From the NCBI RefSeq assembly GCF_003473485.1, contig NC_053048.1, positions 45,520,255 through 45,584,254 on the forward strand: DNA of 64,000 nt. The letters run 5' to 3'. The notes beneath the pieces are model-generated. The model was not told the origin of the DNA. It searched no databases and saw only the letters and a list, made by a program, of their open reading frames with translations. The stretch comes from Medicago truncatula. Taxonomy: Eukaryota > Streptophyta > Magnoliopsida > Fabales > Fabaceae. Shown in pieces: positions 12,265 through 23,317 of this stretch. A program made the translations under genes and the position numbers. Each line of letters opens with the position of its first letter. The stretch's first letter is position 1.

Positions 12265-12424
12265 GTTAACAAGTGTCCTTGTTAGAATGTCTAAAGAAGA
12301 AATTTTGTTTTAAAAATTGTGTATTTAATGCATTGAAACTTTAAAAAGTAACTTTTTATATTTAAAATTTATCAATTATTTCTATTTTTGTATCCTTAAC
12401 AAGTGCCCGTAAAACACTTGTTAG
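12265..12424. repeat. MITE-like inverted repeat
   Basis: The left end has GTTAACAAGTGTCC and the right end, inverted, has CTAACAAGTGTTTTACGGGC. The centre is AT-rich. A truncated relative appears at about 22335-22440. No target duplication could be assigned. Confidence 0.45.
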
Positions 12425-13400
12425 TCAGACCCATTTAAAGTTTTTCTATTTGCACCTTGTGATAACTCAGTTGGATGAAAAGAGGGGTCCGGTCCGTGAG
12501 GGTGAAGTAGTCCAGTCGTGGTCAATGCTGTTCATCAATTAACCCTCTTCCTATGTTGCTTCCTTTTCTTTTGAATTAATATTTTTTTTCCGCAACTTTG
12601 TTATGAATTCTTCCTTTAGAGTCACGTCTTAATTTGAAGCATTCCAAGTTCTAACTCATTCAATACTTGAATTGTGAAACATGAATGGCCTAAGCCATGC
12701 ATATAATATATGATTTTCTTTCTTATTTTTTGTTTTAAAAAATTGAGGACATGATATGTCAATGATATATCATGTTCTCGATTGAAAAATTGTGATTTTA
12801 TAGGGATTAAAAACATATTTAACTCAATATTTTATAGTCTTATCAACGATAAGTCATAAAAAAATGTCGTTAGAATCATTTTTTTTTTAAAGGAAAAATG
12901 TCGTTAGAATCATAAAACGTGAACTTTTGAAAATGGAATATTTAGATGAACCAAAAATTGAAGAATTTTTTTTGAGAAATTAAAACGAAAATTTAATATA
13001 TTTCAAGCGATAAAAACATATTTAACTTGTTAAATAAAGTTACATTTTAGACCTCATGTCTTGCTAGTTATAGAAATTTTAGTTGAGAAATAAAAACCAA
13101 CATTGCAAGTCTAGCTATATTTTTTCTTATCATATTAAAAGTTTTGAACAAATTGAATAAGAAAACAAAATGAATTTAAAATTTTCATATAAAAATATTT
13201 AAAATATTTTGGAACGCAATTTTTTTTTATGCATAAACAACCTTTAACCACAATTAAAATATTATTCTATAAACAAATAAAAAACCTTATTAATTTCTTT
13301 TGGTGTGCGTAAACAACCTTTAAACACAATTAAAAAAAAGGAGGTTGTATTTCTTTTGGTTTGTACGAAATGAAAAATAATACTACATGAAAACTCGCAC
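12425..13400. other. Intergenic, AT-rich
   Basis: No gene is visible. Around 13230-13440 there are two imperfect copies of a segment containing CCTTATTAATTTCTT and CAACCTTTAAACACAATTAAA, a small local duplication. Confidence 0.4.
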
Positions 13401-13409
13401 ACGAAATAA

Positions 13410-14100
13410 AAAGCCTTATTAATTTCTTCAAACCCTCTTGATTTTGACTGGATCAACGCTTACGTGGCTCCTAATTGGACATCACGTAGGAAAATTTTAA
13501 ATTAAAAATAAATGAAAAAGCCACGCGTATAGTTTATGAATTTAAAAGAAAAAAAAGAAAAAAGGAATGGCACGTGAGATCATCATGTTCTTGTTCAACT
13601 TCTTCACCCAACACCTCCATATTTTATTGATGTTGTGTTTCTTTCTGATTCAGAAACACTTGAAGCTGGATAATGATGTTGAGCTCTATGCTTTGGGAAC
13701 TACTTCCAACTATCATCATACTCATCTCTGAAATTTTGAACCGCAATAGAATGTGCAATTGAGAAAAGTGTAGAGTCATCCACTGTTGATGCAAAGGAAC
13801 TCTAAAGTGTGGAGGCATCCACTATTGCAAACTACGTACCCTCCCTCTGTCTTGTGTTTTACAACTTATTGTTGTTGTTTTTATTGATCTGTATTGATGA
13901 TAAATCACGTGTTCCTTCCTTTTCCATTTTCTTTTTTGTTTTTTTAATTAAACAAATACATGCGTGGCTTTTTCATTTATTTTTAATTTAAAATTTTCCT
14001 ACGTGGTGTCCAGCTAGGAGCCACGTAAGCGTTGATCCAGTCAAAATCAAGGGGGTTTTGTTGCAAAAGGGGGAAAACTTAAGGGGCTGGAAAGTGATTT
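13410..14100. mobile_element. Long terminal-inverted-repeat element (Mutator-like or foldback)
   Basis: Arms of about 100 bp, 13432-13536 and 13963-14062, are inverted copies. Each contains TTGATTTTGACTGGATCAAC and the CTTACGTGGCTCC block. The right arm extends outward to an end-like stretch near 14100, while the left arm looks truncated there, so the outer limits are approximate. The interior (about 13560-13940) is less AT-rich, begins with a CACGTG, and does not match the arms; it may be captured host sequence. No transposase is present. Confidence 0.6.
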
Positions 14101-14106
14101 TTTTTA

Positions 14107-14925
14107 GGGAACTTCTACGGTACACTCACAAAATGAAGTGTACCGGTACTCCGGTTCCTTAATTTTATAAATGAACGATCATTTTTTATGTAGTAAATAG
14201 TTATTTGTCAATATTTATATTTTATAGAATAACATTTCATAAGAAAAAACATCATTTAATTATTTATAAGAATCATAGTAACTTTTTTTTTACATATTAT
14301 CGTAAAAAATAATGAATGTTCTCAATTATAAGTGATAAAAATTTAAAAAAAATAAAAAATTATTTCGTTGACACTTTTGATGAATAAGATTTAGTTATTA
14401 TAATCATAAATGATAAAAAATACTACATTTTCTCTCAAAAAAAAAAAAAATACTACATTCATCATCAGTAAGTAAACGCACTTTTGACCCCCTAACTTTG
14501 TCATAGTTGCAATTTTGACTCCCTATTAAAAAAAAAGGCAAATTCTACAGTACATCCACTATATTTGAGTGTACCGGTACACTTACTCTTTAAATTCATG
14601 GTTAAATGAGTTGTTTTTTTGAAGAAAAATATTATTTTTTATCATTTATAATTATAATAACTAAATCTTATTCATCAAAAGTGTCAACGAAATAATTTTT
14701 TTATTTTTTTAAATTTTTATCACTTATAATTGAGAACATTCATAAAATAATTAGTATGATTCTTATAAACAGTTAAATGATGTTTTTTCTTATGAAATGT
14801 TGTTCTATAAAATATAAATATTGACAAATAACTATTTACCACATAAAAAATGATCGTTCATTTATAAAATTAAAAAACAGGAGTACCGGTACACCTCATT
14901 TTGTAAGTGTATAGTAGAAATTCCC
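14107..14925. repeat. Large foldback (palindromic) element
   Basis: Sequence from GGGAACTTCTAC at 14107 is repeated inverted at the right end, GTAGAAATTCCC at 14925. The two arms are each about 300 bp (14107-14410 and 14590-14925), with several shared blocks such as GTACCGGTAC, AAATGAACGATCATTTTTTA and GTCAACGAAATAATTTTTTA. The centre (about 14450-14590) contains extra sequence, including another TCTACAGTAC end, so two MITEs of one family may have inserted head to head. A transcript would form a long hairpin. Confidence 0.75.
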
Positions 14926-15189
14926 ATATCAAATATATTAATTTTCATTGGCAAGTGTGTCTCATGTAAAACAAACTGTAGATAACAATTACTATCTTTT
15001 TGAATGGATTAATAAGTACTAACCTAGAAACATATGACACTGTTTACTCTTTCTTGTTCAATATTTTGACATAGTCATGTTTTAGTGATATGGGTGTGTT
15101 TGGAGTCCAAGGTATTGCTATTCCAATTTTTCAATATTCAAACCTTTCACAGTCAAAGCAAAACAATAAACATTTTAATTCCACTCCTC

Positions 15190-15198
15190 TATATAAAT
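15190..15198 (+). promoter_or_regulatory. TATA box of peptide gene A
   Basis: TATATAAAT lies 154 bp before the ATG and is conserved exactly at 22935-22943 in copy C. A (CATAT)n run in the leader differs by one unit between A and C. Confidence 0.6.
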
Positions 15199-15351
15199 GA
15201 GTTATGCCACCCCCTCCTTTCATCAAAACACATTAACATATCACAATTTAATTTCATCATATCATATCATATAGTTTGTGAGAATTAATAAACTCCTTCA
15301 AAGCACAACAACAGTTCATAGATTGATATTAGTTGAATCAAACAAACATAC

Positions 15352-15567
15352 ATGGCTTTCTCTTATAGTAGAATAATCCTCTTCAAAGTTCTTCTCTATG
15401 TACTAATCATCTTCAACATATTCGTTACACCTCAATCAGGAGGAGTAGATTGCAGGCCATTGTCATTGAATTATTATCAATGGTCTTGGGATCATGGACT
15501 TATTTTGCAATCACTTCCAAATGGTAATGCACCTGGATCAGGAGGAGGAGATCCTACTCATCCCTAA
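15352..15567 (+). CDS. Small secreted peptide precursor, copy A (71 aa)
   Basis: The gene starts at the ATG in ACATACATGGCT. Residues 1-28 form a hydrophobic signal peptide (Leu/Ile/Phe rich), then PQSGGVDCRPL, a central NYYQWSWDHGL and a C-terminal GNAPGSGGGDPTHP directly before the stop. There is a single cysteine after the signal. Such a layout, a short precursor with a conserved Gly/Pro-rich C-terminal tail, is that of post-translationally processed plant signalling peptides (CLE, CEP, IDA and PIP types). The tail does not fit any of those consensus motifs exactly, so I do not name a family. The protein is identical to copy C. It is expected in the secretory pathway and apoplast. Real-gene support comes from conservation of frame, signal and tail in the diverged paralogue at 29727. 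Confidence 0.8.
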   Translation: MAFSYSRIILFKVLLYVLIIFNIFVTPQSGGVDCRPLSLNYYQWSWDHGLILQSLPNGNAPGSGGGDPTHP

Positions 15568-15912
15568 TTAAGCTGCACATATATGCATTCAAATTAATTG
15601 GAACTTAATTAGGAAGCTTTACAAAGAAGAAACTATTTTTGATTTTTTTATATAGTTCTACAACGATATAGTAATGACATTAACTCTCGTTGTTGAAGTT
15701 CCACGTCTCAGTGGTTTGTATCAATTTTTTAATTTTTTTTTAGTTGCATGTCCCACATGCAATTTTTTTATATGGTATTCCGTATAATCTTGTATTCATA
15801 TTCTATTTCAATCACCTCACAGAATATATCTGAAAAAATTAGATATATTCGTATAGACTGTAGTATGTAAATTTTGACTAAAATCTAAATAAACAACTCT
15901 CTTTTTTAATGG

Positions 15913-16340
15913 TTTGCATTAGTTTACCAATACCACTTGGCGCCTAATAAGTGCGACAAACACTTATCTTGTACATAGTTTGATGTATGCAAATATTTTC
16001 CTTTGCATGCTATCTACGTGTCCTTCATATTTTAATTGATCTGTGATTTTATAAACATTATTTTAGGATTAATGGGACAATGGGGCATTTCGATTGATTA
16101 GAGAAGAGATGAGCTATAGTTTGAAAACAAATTTTTAATCGTCGTGGGACTAAATTGATTTATTTATGGACTACTAATAGAAGCCTTAACATGAAGTTTA
16201 AGAGATTAAATGTGGGATGGAATAATAGTTTATAGACCTTTAAGATAATTATATTAGTTTAAAGACTAAACTGATGAAAGAGTGATAGTTTAGAAATTAA
16301 ACTGACCGTTTATAATAGTTTAGAGACCTTTTAGCTGTTA
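15913..16340 (+). repeat. Dispersed non-coding repeat unit, uninterrupted copy
   Basis: This block (CACTTGGCGCCTAATAAG, then CTTCATATTTTAATTGATCTG, then phrases like GATAGTTTAGAAATTAAACTG) recurs at 18495-20470, where it is split by two insertions. Parts recur near 20865-21065 and 21820-21890. It therefore provides the empty-site version for the Mutator-like element at 18638 and the solo LTR at 19673. Confidence 0.7.
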
Positions 16341-17400
16341 GATTTGGTACCTTGTTTATGGCATGTGTGACTCAAAGGTAGCTCATACCTAAGATTTGAA
16401 GATAAATTCGAGTGTGTTTTCAGAAAACACAAAACACGCGCTATTGTAAGTGTTTAAACTTTAAACTAGAGGGGAATGGATTCTATCATATTGAATTGAA
16501 CTAAAACACTAGGGTTTAAAATAACATTAGTGAGTAAAATTTGAGATAAAAAACATGAAATTCATGATAACTCTTCTATCAGTAAGCTTAGCGAGGGAAT
16601 AAAAGTATGTATATAATCAAAATCACGAATGAGACAAAATTGATTGGCCAGATCTGAATATAAAACCTTTTTTCTCCCTTCTATCTTGTATGGATTTGTT
16701 TGCCAAATTAGTTAAAAGAAATAACATTTGTTCAACTATATTTGAGATAATTTTTGGGACAATATTTTCTGCCCTCTTCTTTGGGGACAAAAATAATAGA
16801 TAGAGAAAAGGGAGATAGAGATAGAATAAAAATACAATATGAATATAAAAGAAAAAATATATTGTTCCAAAATAATCGTGTAAATATCACGTTTCATCAT
16901 ATAAACTGTCCACAAATACACAATGAGGAATGTTATTATAATCCACCACAAATTTCCTATCATATAGTAGATTTAATCTCGAAATAAATTTATTGAAGAG
17001 CGATTTACAAGAGAAAACAATCACTTTTGAAGGATCATTTCCTTTCAAAATCAATATTTATGCATCATTCAAAGAGTCATTTATTTAGATTTTAGTCAAA
17101 ATTTACGTACTACAACCTATATGAATATATTTCAGTTTTTTCAGATATATTATGTAAGGTGATTGAAATTGAATGTGAATACAAGAATATAAGGAGTACC
17201 ATATAAATTTTTTGCATGTGAGGCATGCAACTAAAAAAATTAAAAAATTGATGCAACCCACTGACACGTGGAACTTCAACAACGATTGTTAATGTTATTA
17301 CTACTTGGATCGAACTATATAAAAAAAAAAAAAAACTAATTTCTTATTTGTAAAGCTTCCTAAGTTTCAATTAATTTGAAGGCATATATGTGCAGCTTAA

Positions 17401-17616
17401 TTAGGGATGAGTAGGATCTCCTCCTCTTGATCCAGGTGCTTTACCATTTGGAAGTGATTGCAAAATAAGTCCATGATCCCAAGACCATTGATAATAATTC
17501 AATGACAATGGCCTGCAATCTACTCCTCCTGATTGAGGTGTAACGAATATGTTGAAGATGATTAGTACATAGAGAAGAACTTTGAAGAGGATTATTCTAC
17601 TATAAGAGAAAGCCAT
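17401..17616 (-). CDS. Small secreted peptide precursor, copy B (71 aa)
   Basis: The gene has the same length and signal peptide as copy A and differs by two residues, both in the C-terminal tail: Asn to Lys and Gly to Arg, giving GKAPGSRGGDPTHP. It is read from the minus strand, in inverted orientation to A. A TATA box (TATATATA, 17768-17775) and the leader are conserved, so it should still be expressed. Two replacements in the presumed mature peptide and none in the signal peptide or spacer is notable. The product is presumed secreted; receptor and role are unknown. Confidence 0.78.
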   Translation of the reverse strand: MAFSYSRIILFKVLLYVLIIFNIFVTPQSGGVDCRPLSLNYYQWSWDHGLILQSLPNGKAPGSRGGDPTHP

Positions 17617-17767
17617 GTATGTTTGTTTGATTCAACTAATATCAATCTATGAACTGTTGTTGTGCTTTGAAGGAGTTTATTAATTCTCACAAACTATATG
17701 ATATGATATGATGAAATTAAATTGTGATATGTTAATGTGTTTTGATGGAAGGAGGGGTGGCAACTCA

Positions 17768-17775
17768 TATATATA
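17768..17775 (-). promoter_or_regulatory. TATA box of peptide gene B
   Basis: TATATATA on the minus strand, at the position equivalent to the TATATAAAT of copies A and C. Confidence 0.5.
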
Positions 17776-17965
17776 GGGAGTGGAATTTGAAGTGTTTATT
17801 GTTTTACTTTGACTTTGAATATTTGAATATCAATACCTTGGACTCCAAACACACCCATATTTACGCGCGACCCATAACACTAAAACACGACCATGTCAAA
17901 AAATTGAACAAGAAAGAGTAAGCAGTGTAATATGTTTCTATGTTAATTAATTCAGATATAGTTAC

Positions 17966-18494
17966 TAGTATTTAATTAAATTTAAATTCTTAGATTATTT
18001 ATTGATAATAGTTATAATTACAAGGTAAAAAAAAATGACATACAGCCAAAAATTTAAGAAAATGTCAAATTACTTGACTTTGTCAAATTGAGTGGATGGA
18101 AGGTTCAAGGTTCTTTTATCCGAGTGCAACAGTTTTACCAAATTAAATTATCGATCTATTATAGTGACAAAATTATTTACCAAAATGGGGTAAGTTGTAT
18201 TACGGAGATAATTATCGATATATACAAGCTTGCTTCCATTGTTCATAAACCCTTTTAAAACAATTTTGTAGAAACAATAATGTATTTTAAGAAGCTCTTT
18301 GAGAATGACCATATTCTGAAGATCGAAAGCCAACAACATAAAACTAACTTTGTTACAATATTATAATATACCTTTGCTTTATTATTCTAAATTGAATATT
18401 TTGTAGATGATGATTATGATTGTATATAGTTCTCACCAATGTGTTAGGTTTTGCTATTGTATCTTCAGAGAGGACCCTTGGGACTATTGTTCCA
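17966..18494. other. Intergenic, AT-rich
   Basis: No gene or bounded repeat is visible between the promoter side of peptide copy B and the next repeat unit. Confidence 0.4.
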
Positions 18495-18628
18495 GTTTTA
18501 TTTTGGTTTGGTTAATAGTTTAGTTCACCAATATCACTTGGCACCTAGTAAGGGCCACAAACATTTATCTTGTACATATTTTGATGCACGTAAACATTTT
18601 CCTCTCCGTGATATCTTGGTGTCCTTCA

Positions 18629-19420
18629 TATTTTAATGAGTAAATTACACTCCCCTCTCCTTAAAGATGCTTGAATTACACTCTCCTCCCCTCTTAAGTT
18701 AAAATATACACTTTACTCCAATTTCTTTTTTTTTTTTTTATGTTAAAATTTATACTCCCATCCCTTATAAGATGCTTGAATAACAAACTTCTCCCTTAAT
18801 AATTAAATATGCACTACACTTTAATCTATTTGAACATAAATAAATATTCTTATAATATATATTAATTTTGAATCACCATTTAAGAAAAATTAATTCATTT
18901 CTTTATAGTTTAAATGTAAATGATAATTAAATTTAAATATATTGTTATTGATTTTATAAATTAGAGTATAAAATTAACTTTTAAATAATCATGCTTTAAT
19001 GATTTTAGTAATTTTTCACATATTTTAATTTTGTTTTGGGTTGTTTCATATTTTATAATAGGGTTTAAAACTACATGTTAATGAAATTGTGAATAAATAA
19101 TAGCGAAAAATATGTATTCAATTTTTTATTATATTAAAATAGACCCGCAATACTATTTTTTTTTTTAAGTGTGTTAAATTATTATTTTTTGCTAGATTAT
19201 TAGAAATAATAAAAATGAATATTGAGGGAGTAAAGTGTAGATTTTAACATAAGAGGGGAGGGGGATGTAATTCAACCTTCTCTTAGGAGAGGAGAGTGAA
19301 ATTTTTTCTAATATGTTTTGAAAAAGAGGGGAGGGTAGTGTATATTTTAACTTAAGAGGGGAGGGGAGTGTAATTCAAGCATCTTTGAGGAGAGGGGAGT
19401 GTAACTTACTCTATTTTAAT
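18629..19420. mobile_element. Mutator-like TIR element with 9-bp target duplication
   Basis: The element is 18638-19411 (774 bp). The left end begins GAGTAAATTACACTCCCC and the right end, inverted, begins GAGTAAGTTACACTCCCC. Inverted ends match for about 75 bp. The nine bases TATTTTAAT are duplicated at 18629-18637 and 19412-19420. The homologous uninterrupted block at 16028-16036 has a single TATTTTAAT, an empty site. The interior is AT-rich and non-coding. Confidence 0.88.
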
Positions 19421-19672
19421 TTATCTGTGATTTTATAAACATTATTTTATGATTAGTTATATAGGTTTGACCAATGGAACATTGGAAAATTTCAATTGAT
19501 TAGAGATGAGATGAGGTATAATTTGAAATTGAAATTTTAAATGTAGAGGGACTAAATTGATGTATTTTCATATTTTAGGGACTAAGAGACTAAATGTTGA
19601 ATGGAATAGTAATTTAGTGACCTTTTAGTTGATTATAATAGTTTAAGGACTTAATTGCTGAGATAGTGATAG

Positions 19673-20448
19673 TGTTGTGAATTCGGACTCAAAATCACAC
19701 CAATACAAACTATGATGTGTGGAGCAAAGGAAAATAGTAACAAAAATCAAAGTGAACACAAGCAACGACAATAATGACAACACCTAGATCAAATCTAGTA
19801 ATCAAAGTGAAAAGCTCAAAACCACAAGCAAAAGATAAGGAGAGAAGAGAGAAACAAACACACCAAAGATTGTTGACCCAGTTCGGTCCAACTTGACCTA
19901 ATATGGGGGAGAGATAGATCTCTCCAATCCACTATCAATGAGTTCTTACAAAGGGATACAAATGGGTTACAATAAATTAGCTTAAACAAGCTCACAAAGA
20001 ACAACCCTAATTTCTACCCATTTTCCCAATCTCACAAATGAACAAGACACTCAATGATTTTCGCTCACCCAAGGTGTTTACAATGTTTCCCAACCCAAGA
20101 GAACTCTAATCAAAGACCCTCAACCCTAAAGTTACCTCCTTTGATTTCCCAAGTTTTCCTCTCTTGAAGTTCTCTCTCTTCTTCCTTCAAAAATGAGCTG
20201 AAACACTTAAATAGTACAAAGTGACAGACAAAATCGCGCCGCGCTAGTGAAAATCGCACCACGGTTGAAGCGTACGACCCAAGGCACGACAACCTTATCC
20301 ACAAATTGCGTCACGCCTGCACAAAATCGCGCCACGATTTGCTTTAGTAAAAACCATCCATTCTGCCAGCAAAATCGCGCCACGCCTTTGAAAATCGCGC
20401 CACGATTTTCAGCTTTCACAACATCACAATTTGAAGACAATTTCAACA
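19673..20448 (-). mobile_element. Probable solo LTR of a retrotransposon
   Basis: The 776-bp segment starts TGTTGTGAATTC and ends ATTTCAACA, i.e. TG...CA with matching TGTTG/CAACA ends. It interrupts a repeat unit that is continuous at about 16284. Flanks GATAG (19668-19672) and GTTAG (20449-20453) look like a decayed 5-bp duplication. On the minus strand a TATA-like CTATTTAAG follows a block with six copies of a CGTGGCGCGATTTT-like motif, so transcription probably ran leftwards. There is no internal domain, hence a solo LTR. Confidence 0.7.
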
Positions 20449-20470
20449 GTTAGAAATTAAATTGACCGTT

Positions 20471-21064
20471 TTTTCTGTTTGTTTTATTGTCAAATAAAAA
20501 TATGAATTTTTTTTTCCTTCATAAAAAATTATGTATTTGTTTCACAAGGATAACTTTATAATTTAAATAGAATATATTTTTTTATCATGTCAATAGCACG
20601 TGTGCACCAAACGCAGGATAGGATAAAATAACACTATCATCTTTTTTTTCTTCAAGTGTGCACCAAACGCATGATATGATAATGGTTATCCTGTCACTAT
20701 CATTGCCCATCCTCATCCAACTTCTTATCATATCATGTCTATATTATTGCGCACTAAATAGGCCCTTAATTCTTTTGCATCAAATTGATCTAAAACACTC
20801 AGTAAAATTTGAGATAAAAAAAATGAAATTTGTGATAAATCTCCTATGAGTGATAAAGTTAAGGCGTCTCAATTGATTAGATAAGAGAAGATATATAACG
20901 TATTCAATTACAAATTTTTAAAAGTTAGAGGACTAATTTGTTATTTTTTATGATAGTTTGAAGACTAAATTGATGTATTTTTTAGTTTTGGGGACTACAA
21001 ATAGACAGCTTAACGGAAAACTTAATTAGGTGGCTATGGTTGGATGGAAGAATAGTTTAGAGCA
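20471..21064. other. Non-coding repeats
   Basis: Contains two copies of GTGTGCACCAAACGCA (near 20600 and 20655) around a TATCCTG/GATAGGATA inverted arrangement. From about 20800 it holds another diverged copy of the dispersed repeat unit. No gene is seen. Confidence 0.4.
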
Positions 21065-21806
21065 ATGACAAATGAACAAAAAATATTTGACACAAATTCA
21101 ACATCATGGATAGTTTGGACATTTCACTCATAAAACAGGGACAGTTTTGTCAAAGCCTCACACTCCAAGGTCAGGAACTGTCTTCTTTCTCTCTCTGTCC
21201 GCCATTTTCAACAAAGGGCAGTAGGCCACCGCCAACACTTCACCGACCGTTTCTCCACCGACTGAGTGATGATCCTCCGTCAGACTTCGATTCCTTCGTT
21301 GCTGAACGTCTCCGGCAGATAGTAATAGTGACTAATGTCGAAATCGGAATGAAAATCTAGGTCCGTTTTCGGTTAGTCATTAAATGCAGATGTTAGTTAG
21401 ATTATGAATATCTTTCATTATCTGAATTCTAATCTTGTGGAACTAAGAAAAAATTCATAAGGAGAAGATGATGTGGTTGGTGTGAGTTTTGATGAATCAA
21501 TGCTTGATTGATTGTAATTATTTATTTTTAAGAAAAATAAAAAATAAAGAAATAAAATTGCAGAAGAACGAGTATTTGTCATGTCAGCGTGGGTGATGGC
21601 AGTGGAGCATTCCTTGGTGTTTTGTATGACACTGGAAGTGGAGCAACAATGGAGTGGTGCGAACGAAGGGAAATGAAAAAGAAAAGAAAAAATAGAAAGG
21701 AAAATAGAGTATAAAGTAACAGTGTAAACAAATGGGAAATACATTATAATTATATAGTGGTGTCTGTATTGTGTTTAAAAAATTGTGTTCATTTATCATT
21801 TTTGAA
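21065..21806. mobile_element. Mutator-like TIR element with GC-richer interior
   Basis: The left end AATGACAAATGAACA and the right end TGTTCATTTATCATT are inverted copies. Matching continues inwards for about 40 bp (ACACAA, GACACCAC-like). It interrupts the dispersed repeat unit. The interior 21106-21360 is open, CT-rich and includes a Pro/Ser/Leu-rich frame (CPPFSTKGSRPPPTLHRPF) that looks like captured gene sequence, source not recognised. The exact target duplication could not be fixed. Confidence 0.6.
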
Positions 21807-21989
21807 TGAGCTTATGATCATTTTAGTTGATTATAGTAGCTTAGAGTCTAAATTGATGATAGAGTGGAAGTTTAGTGACGAAATTGATTGTTTATTAGAA
21901 GAAAAAAAACGTTTAAAATTTTATTAAAGAAGTAACTAAGAACAACATTAAAAATCTTTAAAAAAAAAAAAGAACAACATTAAAAAAAA

Positions 21990-22600
21990 GCATTAAAAGC
22001 CTTACAAACATACAAAAATTCCAAACAGTGCAATCAAGAGGATATAAACCGAGGCACATTCTCATATTAGTTTTTTTTTTTAGTTAGTCATATCTTATAA
22101 CATTTTGTTGAATTCTTCCAGCCCAGATACAAAGTTATTGACTACAATGAATAATTTGTCATTTTCGTTATAATCAGAAAAAAAAAATTCATTGAACAGC
22201 CAAAGACGGTGAGCACAAGAAATCCAAAGATCAGAGCGAAAAAGCATAAACATGAAAATAAAACCCATAGGCTTCATGTATTACTACAATAGCCGCAAGA
22301 AAAGTGCTTGCATATCTGTGGTTTTTTAATAGGAAAATGTTAACAAGTGTTTGAGAAGCACTCTTTAAAAATCATAATTAATAATTTTTTATGGTACATT
22401 CAATGCATTATATAAATTGAAATAATCTCTTTTAATAGTTCTAGCTTTTAACCGGCAGCCCAAGAAGTATAAGAGAAAATCAAATTGTATTACTATTAGA
22501 ATAATAATGCAGAGGGATATTAGAATATTGTAGCAAAGTCTCGACGGTATAGAAAATATTATTGTTTCTACAACTTCTTTTTAAGAGAGTTTATGAAGAT
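21990..22600. repeat. Duplicated non-coding block (partner at 25860-26380)
   Basis: Shared landmarks in the same order in both copies are ACAAAGTTATTGACTA, AATAGCCGCAAGAAA, GTGGTTTTTTAA, GAGAAAATCAAA and GTATAGAAAATATT-like sequence. The copies have diverged by many indels. It lies just before peptide copy C. Confidence 0.65.
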
Positions 22601-22934
22601 GATATTGGTACAACCATTCAATAACAATTTTGTGACATTTTATTGGTAAAAACAACATAGAAAAAAAAAAAAGACAAAATATGAAAATAATATGAGTATG
22701 AGAGAGTTGTAGAAAAGTTGTCACAAAATAACCGATGTTATTTTTTTTTTGTGAACAATGACACATAGGCACATGTTACACTGTTTACTCTTTCTTGTTC
22801 AGTTTTTTGACATGGTCATATTCTAGTGATATGGGTCGCGGGTTTGGAGTCCAAGTTATTGCTATTCAAATTTTTCAATATTCAAAAGCCTTCACAGTCA
22901 AAGCAAAACAATAAACATTTTAATTCCACTCCTC

Positions 22935-22943
22935 TATATAAAT
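22935..22943 (+). promoter_or_regulatory. TATA box of peptide gene C
   Basis: TATATAAAT within CTCCTCTATATAAATGAG, identical to copy A. Confidence 0.6.
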
Positions 22944-23101
22944 GAGTTATGCCACCCCCTCCTTTCATCAAAACACATTAACATATCACAATTTAATTTC
23001 ATCATATCATATCATATCATATAGTTTGTGAGAATTAATAAACTCCTTCAAAGCACAACAACAGTTCATAGATTGATATTAGTTGAATCAAACAAACATA
23101 C

Positions 23102-23317
23102 ATGGCTTTCTCTTATAGTAGAATAATCCTCTTCAAAGTTCTTCTCTATGTACTAATCATCTTCAACATATTCGTTACACCTCAATCAGGAGGAGTAGAT
23201 TGCAGGCCATTGTCATTGAATTATTATCAATGGTCTTGGGATCATGGACTTATTTTGCAATCACTTCCAAATGGTAATGCACCTGGATCAGGAGGAGGAG
23301 ATCCTACTCATCCCTAA
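23102..23317 (+). CDS. Small secreted peptide precursor, copy C (71 aa)
   Basis: The encoded protein is identical to copy A: signal peptide about residues 1-28, PQSGGVDCRPL, and the C-terminal tail APGSGGGDPTHP. The promoter is nearly the same as A for more than 250 bp, with one extra CATAT unit in the leader and small changes further upstream. Identity of protein against visible divergence of the 3' flank fits recent duplication with selection on the protein, or gene conversion. Function is not known; a secreted signalling peptide is the best reading. Confidence 0.8.
   Translation: MAFSYSRIILFKVLLYVLIIFNIFVTPQSGGVDCRPLSLNYYQWSWDHGLILQSLPNGNAPGSGGGDPTHP

Larger units (their letters stand above)
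14970..15915 (+). repeat. Duplicated peptide-gene segment, copy A
   Basis: This segment carries promoter, peptide gene and 3' flank. It is matched, inverted, at about 17000-17965 and, direct, at about 22775-23640. The match runs from the TGACACTGTTTACTC block upstream to CTAAAATCTAAATAAAC downstream. Differences are small indels and substitutions, densest in the 3' flank. Confidence 0.85.
16340..17965 (-). repeat. Duplicated peptide-gene segment, copy B (inverted)
   Basis: Read on the minus strand, this matches copy C (about 22775-24130) collinearly over more than 1.3 kb. The match covers the promoter, the peptide gene, the 3' flank, the GATTCCCTCACTAAGCTTACTG-like block and TCTTCAAATCTTA near the far end. 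It also matches copy A over the gene and its immediate flanks. So B and C share a longer unit than A does. Confidence 0.8.
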
